In this document: one piece after another, positions 31,170 to 40,959 of the stretch
Numbering within the stretch: the stretch's first letter is position 1
Layout of the letters: each line of letters begins with the position of its first letter
Assembly: GCF_019649055.1 (NCBI RefSeq)
Contig: NW_026570346.1
Span: 248,001-312,000, forward strand
Reading direction: 5' to 3'
DNA length: 64,000 nucleotides
Source: Paramacrobiotus metropolitanus
Taxonomy: Eukaryota; Tardigrada; Eutardigrada; Parachela; Macrobiotidae
The notes under the pieces: model-generated
Seen by the model: the letters and a program-made list of their open reading frames with translations, nothing else
Database searches by the model: none
Told to the model about the DNA's origin: nothing
Translations under genes and position numbers: made by a program

Positions 31170-31483
31170 ATAAAAGAGGGTGGGGAAAAATAAACAAAAG
31201 AAAGGGGGTAAAGTACGACACAGTCTCGGTTCGGTCTCGGTTCAGGCCGGTTAGGTTCGGTTCAGTCTCGGTTCGGTCTCGGGCCGGTTCAGTTCAGTTC
31301 GGTTTGGTTCTGCCCAATCAGAGAAGAGGGCGTGTCTGACCAATCAGAGAAGAGGGCGTGCCTGACCAATCAGAGAAGAGGGCGTGTCTGACAAATCAGA
31401 GAAGAGGGCGTGTCTGACCAATCAGAGAGGAGGGCGTGTCTGACCAATCAGAGCGAGGATGCTATTCTAGCATACATACTACT
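31170..31483. repeat. Polinton right terminal inverted repeat
   Basis: It mirrors the left terminus. GAGGGTGGGGAAAAATA comes first, then a block of GGTTCGGTCTCGGTTC-type sequence. Next come five to six copies of the 26-bp unit containing GACCAATCAGAG, and last GCTATTCTAGCATACATACT-ACT. The final bases are followed by the target duplication TACATT (31484-31489). Confidence 0.92.
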
Positions 31484-31615
31484 TACATTTAACGCACGTC
31501 CTAAACTCACGAAAGACGCTAATGGTTTTGGATGTTTTTTCAATGTTTAAAATTCGGAACTTTTATTAGTGTAAACCCGCGCAGGCGTATTATTATGTGT
31601 AATGGCAGATGCCGA
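31484..31615 (+). pseudogene. 3' continuation of the retroelement fragment split by the Polinton
   Basis: AACGCACGTCCTAAACTCAC, TTTTGGATGTTTTTTCAATG and GCGTATTATTATGTG match 1290-1405 closely, continuing the copy that stops at 14637. Confidence 0.8.
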
Positions 31616-32033
31616 TTCAAGAGATATTATAAGTACAGAGTATTAGGGAATTATTTCGATGTAAGTAACCATGAGGAATTATTTTGATACCGATGGTCTT
31701 CACTTACAATTATTACTTGTTTGCAGTACATAGAGTGTTTTCATAGGGTTATTCACATTATCGTAAGTTAAAAGCAAAATTATGCAGTTCATCATTTAAA
31801 AACATACGCCTAATACACTTCATCCAGTATCTTACCGATGCAAAACGTTCTGAGTTTCTACATTTTTGTAATAGCATTCATTCAGACAACTTGTCTTACT
31901 AACTTTTACTCTATTCCTTTGTACATTTTAGCCCGCTCTTGTTTGGACCGTCTCGGATACTTCAAGGTACGTTCGTAAAAATGATCGCACTTTGCTATGC
32001 CCAAAGCGCTGAACATACTGTATTCTGTTCGCT
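31616..32033. other. No gene seen
   Basis: AT-rich, no open frame with recognisable content. Confidence 0.4.
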
Positions 32034-32042
32034 GTTCTCATC

Positions 32043-32180
32043 GGTTAGGTATATACCTCATAAACATAAACATAAACATAAGGCTTTTTCGCATAAACAT
32101 AAACATAAAAATAAAGCTGCGCTGCATAAACATAAAGCCGTGATACATAAAGCATGTACCGCATAAACATAATCCGGATG
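32043..32180. repeat. Left terminal inverted repeat with (CATAAA)n
   Basis: About 130 bp dominated by CATAAA hexamers. It matches the right terminus (37670-37822) in inverted orientation, including the AAGGCTTTTTC insertion. Confidence 0.85.
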
Positions 32181-34188
32181 CTAGGTATAAGTTTGCTTTG
32201 ATTCAATCGGCTGCACAAGCAAATCCGGGTGGAACAATGCGGTACATGAAGTGCCGTTTCTGGTCTATCCAATTTGGTTCTACATTGATTCGGTCGCGTG
32301 TCTGAATGATTAAAACAATTTTCACCTGTAATATCTGAAATTGGAGATTTTCAACTGGGTAATTTTTAACCCACCAACGCCGGGTACCAGAAGGAATAGG
32401 AATACCGATTTGAAAATTGGTATTCGTCGACAAAAAAATTCAATTAAGAAAAATTTTTTTTTGTGGAATTTTCGTGACCATAGGTCAAGCAGGACGTCAT
32501 GATGCCAAAGTGGCACGCATGGGAACTGAGCCAATTGGCACTGTAAAGTTTTGCTTAAATAACAATTCATAAAAAAATCCTACAGGAACTTAGCTTAGCT
32601 TAAACAGAAGCCCTTAAAGAGCGCGATTTAGTTAAATAAATCAAATGGTCAGCAAGATGACCAGTGGTCAACAAAAACGAAAACGCGTTAAACCACCTAT
32701 TAGAGCTGGCACACCATAAAAATGATATAATGTGCCTAGCATATCGCGAAAAGCAGATTGAAACGCATATGAATTAAGCACAAATTTCTTAGCACTGTTC
32801 CAGCCAAAAAATTTTATTCCTAATAATCAGGAAACAAGCGACTTATCAAGCAGCATTCTGCTTTGACCAGCCTGATTGATGCGGAAATGCGTACAGTAGT
32901 CTCAGTGCGCTGCGTTGGACTGTGGCTACCATGGACTCATCAGCCACTGTCAACTTTATTGCAGTAACAGCACCTGCGTCCAGAGACGATGTCAGACGCT
33001 GGACAGTAGTGTAAAGGAAGTACTGCATGTATTATTTCTTTATACAGATTAGACGTAGACTAAATCTAGTGATTTACGATAACGTGAATGACATTATTAT
33101 GACGATAATGTTAAACCTATTGTTGTGTTGTATTTCTCATTGCTAATTAGACGTAATATCAAGCGGCCGGACCTATTCACCCATAGATAGAGAGCAGCTA
33201 AGTCAGCTGCGGAAATGATCACTCTTGGTGTGCTGACCGGAAGTTTCCGCATATTAAATAATATATTTTATACATAATGTTAATATAATGGATTAGTTAC
33301 GAGAATGTTCATTTAAAGTGAATACTCGTGAAGTGTATATAAATTCAAAGTACGGAGATGATCCCTCGTAATTCAAAACATTTCAAAAGTGTAGAAAGCA
33401 CCGGGTCTATGCGAATGCGGTTGTAAACCGGGCTGTCACACTGCGGTCATACACCGATACGACATCGACAGCGATAACCAGTCTGCGAGCCGTTTTAGTT
33501 TTGTGGTTGCTCATTTTTGCTCAAGAGTCAGGACAAAATAGTACAAGTAGTGTTCAGAAAGTGCCGAAAACACTGTTTAGTACCCATATCTGTGGTAGTA
33601 TTTTTAATTTTCGGGCAATTGGCCAGTAAAGTTATTTTTCGACCTTGAGTGACCACTGGTCACTTCAATGACCACTGAATTATGATCAATAAAAAGGGTC
33701 ACTTTAGTGTGATTTTTTGATTGTATGTGCAATTTTTTATCTTGAGACAATACTTTTATATAGAATTTTGAATTTGTGATACAGAATAGTACCAAACCCA
33801 TGCGTGCCAAAACTGGCACAGATTTTTAGAATGACCGTGGGCGGACGGTGTCCACCTGTGTAAGCATAACCTGCTTATTTTTGAACAAAGTCCAACGCAT
33901 ACTTAAAATGTGATTTTTTGCGTAATTATCTGATGCGGGAGTTTCTGGGCAGGTGCCCGAGACCCCCGCGAACCTGGTTTGGTCATTTTTGTCCACCTTT
34001 GGTCATTATCACAACTCTGTGGTAACGCTGGGCTATGAAATTTTCCGTTTTTAACCATACTTTGACTCCTCTTCTTTTAAACGAAACCAACACACAGGTT
34101 GTAGGAGCGTTAGAACTAGCTACAAAAATTCGGTCCTCCACCGTGCCAATTGGCATGCATGGTGTCGACCGGGTTAATTTGGTTTGCC
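32181..34188. other. Non-coding interior of the transposon
   Basis: No recognisable gene. Palindromic TGACCAGTGGTCA-type pieces near 32650 and TGACCACTGGTCAC near 33650 link this stretch to similar pieces at 5850. Short open frames on the minus strand have no domains. Confidence 0.4.
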
Positions 34189-36016
34189 ATGACGTCCGAC
34201 AGCGAAGTGGAATCGGATAGTGAATCTCCACCGTCAAAGCGAAAACGTTACAGCAAAAGATTTTCGTCTAATCTTTTTTGAGAGTGTGTAGCTGTTTGCA
34301 ACGTATTAATTTTGTATTCATTAGAACAAGCAGTGGCTCTATGGATGAATCTGCAGTCCACCAAGTTGCTCAAGACGAGGAAATTGTTGTTGACGAAGAA
34401 GCCCCTTCTGTTAACGGATCTACGAACGGCGACAGCCATTCGGAAGGCGAGGTAGTTTGGCTGGATCCGGAGCCGCTTATTATCTATGCCCGGGGTGCCA
34501 GAGAGCGCTTAAAGCCGGAAACCGGAGATACGGCTGTCGGAAGAATTTGGAAAACGTGAGTTATCCAGTTAGTGTACCGGGCATTACGAATTTACATAAT
34601 GTGATTAGGTTTTTAGTTCCAGCATTTTTTATATATTGTTATTGCGATACAGCCAGGATACTTTGTTATTTTTATATAATTTTATTGCAGCACAGTAACT
34701 ATCTCATACATTTAAAATAAACTGGAGCTAAACGAAGAGCGGAGTTTATTTTCAATTAAACCTAAATGCTTTTTTTGTTTTAGGAAGTCATATCGGGTGT
34801 TCCAAAGGCCGAAGTCTGAAAGACTGGCGGAAACTCATTCTCTGATCTTGAGTGAGCCAAAACTGGACAAGGTCGTGAATAACTCTTTGCCCCAGGAATA
34901 TCAAGGAAGTGGATTCTTTGCCGTGAAAATTAAAGAAGGAGTGGTTGAAAAGGTGAAAAAGGTTTTAGATTTACTGAAGCGCGACGGAAACCGAACGTGG
35001 TCACAGCGAACCCGTACTTGGTGGAAATTTTCACAAGTTCGGGGTGCTGTCAGAAACTGATTCTGGTCAACAGTACTTTGTGTCTATTGAATCGGATTCG
35101 GGGAAGTTTGAGTGCAGGTGCCCATGGGCGAAATCAAACCAAAACCGACTTTGTAAACACGTGGTTGCAGCGGCTGTTATTCATAACCTCGTCATCGAAA
35201 TTTCAAGCTACGTCAAACAGAAAGCATCACTTGAGCCACTGCAGTTCCAAAAAGTAACTGGCGGCGGGAAAAAACCGTCTCAAAAGCCATGTAAAACAGG
35301 TGTTGGTTATACACGTCGTGAAGGTCTGTCCCAAACTGGATGTTCTCAGCCGTCAGCAAGCTCATTACCAGCTGACCTTGGAGATGCAGCGTCTTGTGCC
35401 AGCGTCGCCGATGAACACCCGCAAGCTGAGCTTGTAAGGAGATTTGCAGCTACTGCTCGCGCAAAAACGCCAGGTACAAAACAAAATATTCGAGTATTGA
35501 TGCAATTATAATTTACTTTCAGTCACTCATGCATGATTTTCGAGTACAGATATATGTGTACGAAACGAGTCCGGCTGAGTGTTTGTTTTCGAATAGTTTA
35601 AAGCGAGATGACATACACTGTCAATATTTACAGAGCGTTGCGGCTGCTGCAAAGCTTCCGGTGGTCCTTTCCATCCATGGCAGCAAGGGTCAGATCCATT
35701 CAGGATTACTAAAGAATCCTACGTCGATCCGCGATGCAAATGTCCAGGTTGCAAACAGGTTTTTAAAGAGAAATGGAAATCGGGAGGTTGTTCGCAGTTG
35801 CTTGTGGTCCGTACAGAATTTGACTACAAAAGCGGGAGCAACAGAACCAGAATCATTGACAAAGCAGGACCTCGCAGGTATTGTTTGGAGAAAAGTTGCA
35901 TTCAAAACCGGCATCCTCATTTTCGTCCGACGCAATGTGTGATGGATAAGAACATCGAATTTTCGGCAAAAGAGCTTGAAGAGATAGGGCAGTTCATGGC
36001 TGAGAAGCAAGGCTAG
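34189..36016 (+). pseudogene. SWIM zinc-finger protein, multi-exon, probably frameshifted
   Basis: Exon 1 starts at ATG 34189 with an acidic/basic N-terminus (DSEVESDSES ... KRKRYSKR). Exon 2 is 34325-34555 and exon 3 begins at 34784 with frame kept. In exon 3 the frame changes near 35000-35045. After that comes a SWIM motif C-R-C ... L-C-K-H (C 35112 and 35118, C 35152, H 35158). A final part (35740-36016) has CPGC ... C ... C zinc-ribbon-like cysteines and ends in EIGQFMAEKQG. SWIM domains bind DNA or protein and are common beside MULE transposases. I could not join the 35510-35740 part in one frame, so the gene may be damaged or have unmodelled introns. Confidence 0.5.
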
Positions 36017-36597
36017 CCAGCATAAACTGATACAACAGAAGGGCGGCAGTTTACCGAAAATGTTTTGTTGCTTGATGTTTGAATTTTGTGATGTTTAAAG
36101 TGCCGCGATCCAGTTTTTCCCGGCGGTCAGTGTAGCCTACGGTTCTGGATTGGAGACATCTTTATTACGGAAATATGGAATAAAAATTTTGCTGCGGTAG
36201 AGCACAGTGTTAGCAATGCGTAGCTGTTAAACATTCGTGAATATTTTTGGGGCCCAACACTTGTTGTTTTAGTGCAGAAAAGCCTTATGTTTTTGTTTGC
36301 AGTGCGTAAAAACGTTACCGAATTATGCCAGCTTACGTCTGTGTTACAGCTTGTGTCTTTCGAACGTTACGTTGTGTTCTTGGTACCCCAAGTATATCTC
36401 GCAGTATGTCCTGCAGTACATCCCGAGTACATCGCGTTTATGTTTACAAAATATACAGATACAAACGTGTTTAACTTTTGTGGTGCTGTAGCTGTTTGGG
36501 TTTTTATTTAAATACATGATAAATGCAGCGGTGGTACGTCAAGAAAAAGCAAGCAAGAAGCTTGGGAAATATTTAATACAACACTCATCGTAGTATT

Positions 36598-37273
36598 TTA
36601 ATCAAGATCCAATATTGCATCTCTTGCTTCTTCGATTTGTTCTTCAGCTTTTTCAAAAGATTGAGCACCAATAGTTGCTTGAGCGTAAGCTTCGATTGCT
36701 TGTACTGATATTGACGGCAGCCTCTTATAAATTTTTTCAGAAGTCTCAAACTCATCCTGTAGTTCAGCCAGGGTTGTCATAAAACTAATAAACTGATTGT
36801 TCTCTAGCCAGATTTTGTTCGGATGCTCCCTTCCCCAGTAAATATTGAACAGACCTTTGAAACAATCCCCGTACGTGTTTGACCTTTTCTCTGAATTCTT
36901 GTTACGTCCAGTTCTTGCTTTCTTAATAACTAAAATGTCGGATCTCGGCTTTTCATACGACTTTTCCCCTAGGAAATATGTGTGCAGGTCATCCCAGCTT
37001 TCATAAACATTGATGGAGGTGCGTTTCTTTAAGTCCGCGTGTTTAGCCATAAGAGTGCACAGACTGGTTTTTTGACTGATATCATCGAGCCCATTTAACT
37101 TGGACTGCACTGCGGATTGAAACTGCTGCAGAACGCCCAAGAGTTTCTCCATTTTTTTCCGCATTAGGCGGTCGTGTTCAATTAAGTTGTGATGGAAATC
37201 ACTAATTGCTTCGTGCACAGCAGCCTTAATAAATAGATAAAAAATGTTATTGTATATAACTTTTACAAATATT

Positions 37274-37339
<66 letters not shown>

Positions 37340-37513
37340 GACAAATGCGCTTGAGCTTGCCATCTTTAGTCGGTCAGTGTCCGAAAGGCGCTCCAAATAC
37401 GCGATTGGGTGCGAGTAGTTAGTAAAATCAGAAGGTGGTTGTACAGCATTTCGATTTTCTTCGTCGACATAACGTAGATATACGTTAGGGTCTGGTAAGG
37501 CAATCCGGGGCAT
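36598..37513 (-). CDS. Coiled-coil protein of unknown function, two exons
   Basis: Exon 1 is 37513-37343 (57 codons, MPRIALPDPNVYLRYV start). Exon 2 is 37224-36598 (208 codons to TAA). The intron is phase 0, with an AAG acceptor and a weak GTCATA donor, and contains a long (TA)n run. The protein of about 265 residues is largely helical, with a basic middle (KKARTGRNK) and an acidic C-terminal helix ending DAILDLD. The helical pattern is BAR-like in general look, but I cannot support homology. It lies just inside the right terminal repeat of the transposon, facing the SWIM gene, so it is either element cargo or captured host DNA. Confidence 0.55.
37276..37336. repeat. (TA)n microsatellite in intron
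   Basis: About 30 TA dinucleotides in the intron of the coiled-coil gene. Confidence 0.95.
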
Positions 37514-37669
37514 CTTTAGTCAGTACTCCAGCAAACAAAATTCAGAAAACAATTTTACGACTGTGTTCGGGAAACTGGAGTACTTGTACGGACTTCTTAC
37601 GAGAAAAATGTCTGCCATGGTAACCATTCTAGTAAGTAACAAAAATTACGTATAATAGTATGTGTTTTA

Positions 37670-37822
37670 ACGTTTATGTTTATGTATTATGTATTAAAGA
37701 CATTATGAGTTTAAGCTTTATGTTTATGTGGGTAACCTTTATGTTTATGTTTATGTTTATGTGAAAAAGCCTTATGTTTATGTTTATGTTTATGTTTATG
37801 TTTATGAGGTATATACCTAACC
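37670..37822. repeat. Right terminal inverted repeat with (TTTATG)n
   Basis: Inverted counterpart of 32043-32180. It has a longer hexamer run on the outer side. Confidence 0.85.
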
Positions 37823-37831
37823 GTTCTCATC

Positions 37832-38890
37832 AGACATGTCTGTTTTATATGGGGTTTATTTGTTAATTCATTAAAGAGTTCGGAATAATACGTGGTCCTG
37901 CTTCATGAACATGAAAGTTCCACTGTCCCAGCAAAGTTGGCCAAACGCCTTTCAGCTGTCGAGAGTCTCGCCTCGAACCAGGGGTGAGATGATCGGTTTT
38001 GCGGTAGTTTTGCGGCAGCCAACTGTATTTAAAGACTGCTAGAGCGCTCAGCTTCAGAAAATTAAACGCTCAGTAAAATACGAGTACGTTAGTTTATCAA
38101 TTTTCTCAACTACTTGTTGTTTTTTCATAGGTTTCTTAGGGATCAGTTTTCTTAGGCTTCCTGGGTCTCTCAAGCCAACAAAATGTCGTCAGCACATTGT
38201 CAGTTTTCACAAAAAATAAATACGGTTTGCGGCTGCTAAAATTAAAGTAATGGCGCAACTTTCTGAGAGAGATATGGCTGAATCTGGTAGTCCAGTTAAT
38301 GACAGTAGGCGTGTGCGTCGAGTGTTTCTACCTAAGAAACTATAATTATTGCGACAGCTTTTCAAATACAAAAAAATGTCGAAGTATCTATTGCTTAAAG
38401 GCAGTGCTTTTTCATCTTGCAGCGAAAAATAAACCCCGAATTCCTGTCTCCGGTATTTCGACGGCTTTTAATGGAAAACAAGTCCTTCAGCTTCCAGAAT
38501 ACAGTAGCTACTGTATTCTTGTAGCTGAGGACTGGATATAGCACTGCTATAGCAGTGCGCATGGAGAACGACAAGTGCTGGCTGGGATGCATCCAGGACA
38601 TTTTCGGTGACCATTTTTTCGTAGACTTTAAATTCCCCCACAGCGCCCATGCGCTACATGCCTGCTACGAGACTCTGGCCGCTGCAGTGCGTGTCCGGTT
38701 ATTATGAAGATAAATACCTGTAATGCAGTGCAGTGGCTACGCACCCTTGCGCGTAGCAACATTTACATATTTGTGACCTGTACTGGATGGGATATTCTGT
38801 AGTGTTCTTGATTATTATATTTAGTATCTATCCGGCCAGAGTGGCACAATAAATCTGGTGCTTCACGACGTGACAATTGGCGTGAAGCGT
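37832..38890. other. No gene seen; possible LTR end
   Basis: No coding exon was recognised. Sequence from about 38740 to 38875 contains AATAAA near 38849 and ends in GTGACA followed by ATTGGCGTGAAGC. That looks like an LTR end plus a tRNA-primer-type binding site in front of the gag fragment. The other LTR was not found. Confidence 0.3.
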
Positions 38891-38948
38891 GTAGTATTCA
38901 TTGAACTTTAAGTGGGAAGAGAGGAGTGAGCGTTAGTTAAGCGTGACA

Positions 38949-39310
38949 ATGGCGACTTCAACGGATCGACTGGCGAAGTTTAATCCGGAAACGATGGATT
39001 ACAAAGCGTGGAAGTTCTTGTTTGATAATTACGTTGCCCTGACGGATCTTCATACCGATAAGCACCGCCCTTTGCTGATCAACAGTCTGGACACTAAAGC
39101 CTTACAGCTTCTCGTGTCCATGTGCAAGCCGAAAATGCCGTCGGATTTCACGTTTGGAGAATTGCTGGCGAAGCTGGAAACGGCATACGCGCCGTACACC
39201 AACCAGATCACGGAATGGGCACTATTCTTCAGCCTTCGTCATATCCTGATGGTGCTTATCGGGCGTTGGAAGAACGGATGGAGTTGCACGGTCCCTTCGC
39301 CGTCCTGACT
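38949..39310 (+). pseudogene. gag: Ty3/gypsy-type gag capsid N-terminal fragment
   Basis: From ATG 38949 (MATSTDRLAKFNPETMDYKA...) the frame has FNPE-x6-W-x-FLFDNYV, LLINSLDTKALQLLVSMC and PKMPSDFTFGELLAKLE, the capsid pattern of gypsy-like Gag proteins. After about 90 codons the expected continuation jumps to another frame, and the sequence then enters a 113-bp tandem array. It is a truncated, dead copy. No protease or RT follows. Confidence 0.7.
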
Positions 39311-39355
39311 CGGCCACACTGCCCAGTAACCTTGCTTCTGCAGCAATGTGTATTG

Positions 39356-39807
39356 TTGCAGAAGCATCCTTGCTGGGAATAACCGCCGCCGGATGTACAT
39401 TGCATTATCCAGTGTTTAGCCAATCGGTTGGAGGTAATAACGTGATCAAGTCTGCAGCGTAATGGAGGTTGCAGAAGCATCCTTGCTGGGAATAACCGCC
39501 GCCGGATGTACATTGCATTATCCAGTGTTTAGCCAATCGGTTGGAGGTAATAACGTGATCAAGTCTGCAGCGTAATGGAGGTTGCAGAAGCATCCTTGCT
39601 GGGAATAACCGCCGCCGGATGTACATTGCATTATCCAGTGTTTAGCCAATCGGTTGGAGGTAATAACGTGATCAAGTCTGCAGCGTAATGGAGGTTGCAG
39701 AAGCATCCTTGCTGGGAATAACCGCCGCCGGATGTACATTGCATTATCCAGTGTTTAGCCAATCGGTTGGAGGTAATAACGTGATCAAGTCTGCAGCGTA
39801 ATGGAGG
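39356..39807 (+). repeat. 113-bp tandem repeat, four exact copies
   Basis: The unit starting TTGCAGAAGCATCCTTGCTG begins at 39356, 39469, 39582 and 39695 with no differences that I can see. Near-identity points to very recent amplification. Open frames across it on the minus strand are repeat artefacts. Confidence 0.97.
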
Positions 39808-39809
39808 TA

Positions 39810-40830
39810 ATAACGTGGCACTCAACCGTGCCTGTTTTCGGGCGGCGGGCGCGCGCTGAAAACAGGCACCTGTACTGCAATTCCATCCATTTTAAATGCG
39901 TTTCACCGGCGTAACAAACGCTGCATTACGGAGCGTTTTCGTTTGAATAGAATATGGTGATGGTTTTTACACTGTGCAATTCACACGATATTAAACGTGT
40001 TAATAACGTGTAAAAACAATCTCCGCATTCACGTGCTGCGAAATGCCGAAAACCGCAGAACATATATTGTTCAATTTTGGAAAAATTTAATTTGGTGTTA
40101 AGGGATGTGTTCCGGTACATGCCGACAAAGATTTCCAATCACACAAATCAAAATACATCTCTGCATTGTTCTACGAATTTTGCTGCTTTTGGAACTTTGA
40201 GAAGGCGCATGTTATTTCATTTCCTTGCTCTCGCGACTTCCTGAACAACTTTTTGCGTTGGTTTATGACATTCCGTAGCCAAATGATTGTGGATATGGAC
40301 GACTTCGTATACGTGAAGTTTTCCAAGGCATGTTTCTTGATTGTCTTCGCAGTATCCCGCCGCATACCATGGTATCATCTGCGTATCGATCATGTATCCT
40401 CATTATTTTGTGACTCCTTGTTATTGGCTGCCGTATCCTGCATGTATCCACAAAACAAGTTAACAAAATATAAAAAAACATAGAAATAAACCTAAAAAGC
40501 ACAGATAATTAACGGGATACATGGAGGATACACGAAGGATACTGTACGATACGCGATGTACAAAGAACGGCCACATTAACAATATCCGCAATCCGTGCAG
40601 AATACTAAAAATTAATGATGTTTGTATGCGTATCACCTTTGGAAGCTACAGTCTCCCACCGTATCCCATGGTGCACTTTACTTACATTTTAAGAATCGTA
40701 CTGAATGTACCTATGGCGTATCGATTGAATGAATCGTGACGTATCTTAGCGTGTACCTACTGTATCCGTCGCGTATTTAGCTATCCAGATAATTTTCTTA
40801 GGTTTCTTAGTAGATTATACAATGTACGAC
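39810..40830. other. No gene seen; diverged family D repeat fragment
   Basis: Near 40265-40320 the segment TTATGACATTCCGTAGCCAA resembles the interior of the family D repeats (58660-58700). No convincing coding frame. Many GTATCC/GGATAC-like words occur between 40350 and 40790. Confidence 0.35.
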
Positions 40831-40832
40831 AA

Positions 40833-40958
40833 AAAGAGGTTGAACCGATCAGTCGGTCCGCGGTTCAAAATAACCTCGCAACGACACGCCACCACTAAAA
40901 CTTGGACGCTTGCGAGGTTATTTTGAACCGCGGACCGACTGATCGGTTCAACCTCTTT
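40833..40958. repeat. Perfect 49-bp hairpin
   Basis: Arms 40833-40881 and 40910-40958 are exact reverse complements (AAAGAGGTTGAACCGATCAG ... CTCGCAA), separated by a 28-nt loop. It is too long for a terminator and has no flanking duplication that I can identify. It could be a MITE remnant or a small-RNA precursor. Confidence 0.95.
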
Positions 40959-40959
40959 A

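Larger units (their letters stand above)
14638..31483. mobile_element. Polinton/Maverick giant DNA transposon (adenovirus-like gene set)
   Basis: The element spans about 16.85 kb between inverted termini. The left end is GGTAGTATGTATGCTAG and the right end, read inward, is AGTAGTATGTATGCTAG. It is flanked by a 6-bp duplication TACATT at 14632-14637 and 31484-31489. A 6-bp duplication and a 5'-AG terminus are hallmarks of Polintons; the left end reads GG. It encodes the defining set: protein-primed PolB, retroviral-type integrase with chromodomain, FtsK/HerA-type ATPase, adenain-like protease, double-jelly-roll major capsid protein and penton-like protein. Accessory genes are an IAP, a TBP-like protein and an ARH-BIR fusion. 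Stops, frameshifts and active-site substitutions show this copy is not autonomous. Confidence 0.97.
32043..37822. mobile_element. DNA transposon with 9-bp target duplication, Mutator-like candidate
   Basis: The two ends are inverted copies. The left starts GGTTAGGTATATACC and the right ends GGTATATACCTAACC. Both continue inward as TCATAAACATAAAC hexamer arrays with an AAGGCTTTTTC insert. Immediately outside lie identical 9-mers GTTCTCATC at 32034-32042 and 37823-37831. A 9-bp duplication together with long inverted repeats and an internal SWIM zinc-finger gene points to the Mutator/MULE group, but no DDE transposase domain was recognised. KDZ-type elements are an alternative. The element carries at least two genes. 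Confidence 0.75.

Noticed and set aside
14638-31483. Interpretation as a contaminating free adenovirus or adintovirus genome
   Set aside because: Target-site duplication, insertion into a fossil host repeat, spliceosomal introns in PolB and multiple disabling lesions show an integrated, decayed element.
37247-37342. Poly Ile-Tyr peptide from the (TA)n run as part of the coiled-coil protein
   Set aside because: The run lies in a GT-AG intron that joins two well-composed exons in phase 0.
39256-39825. Series of minus-strand frames of 64-85 codons with near-identical peptides as a repeat protein family
   Set aside because: They are the same frame read through the exact 113-bp tandem units, each with stop codons, and are artefacts of the repeat.
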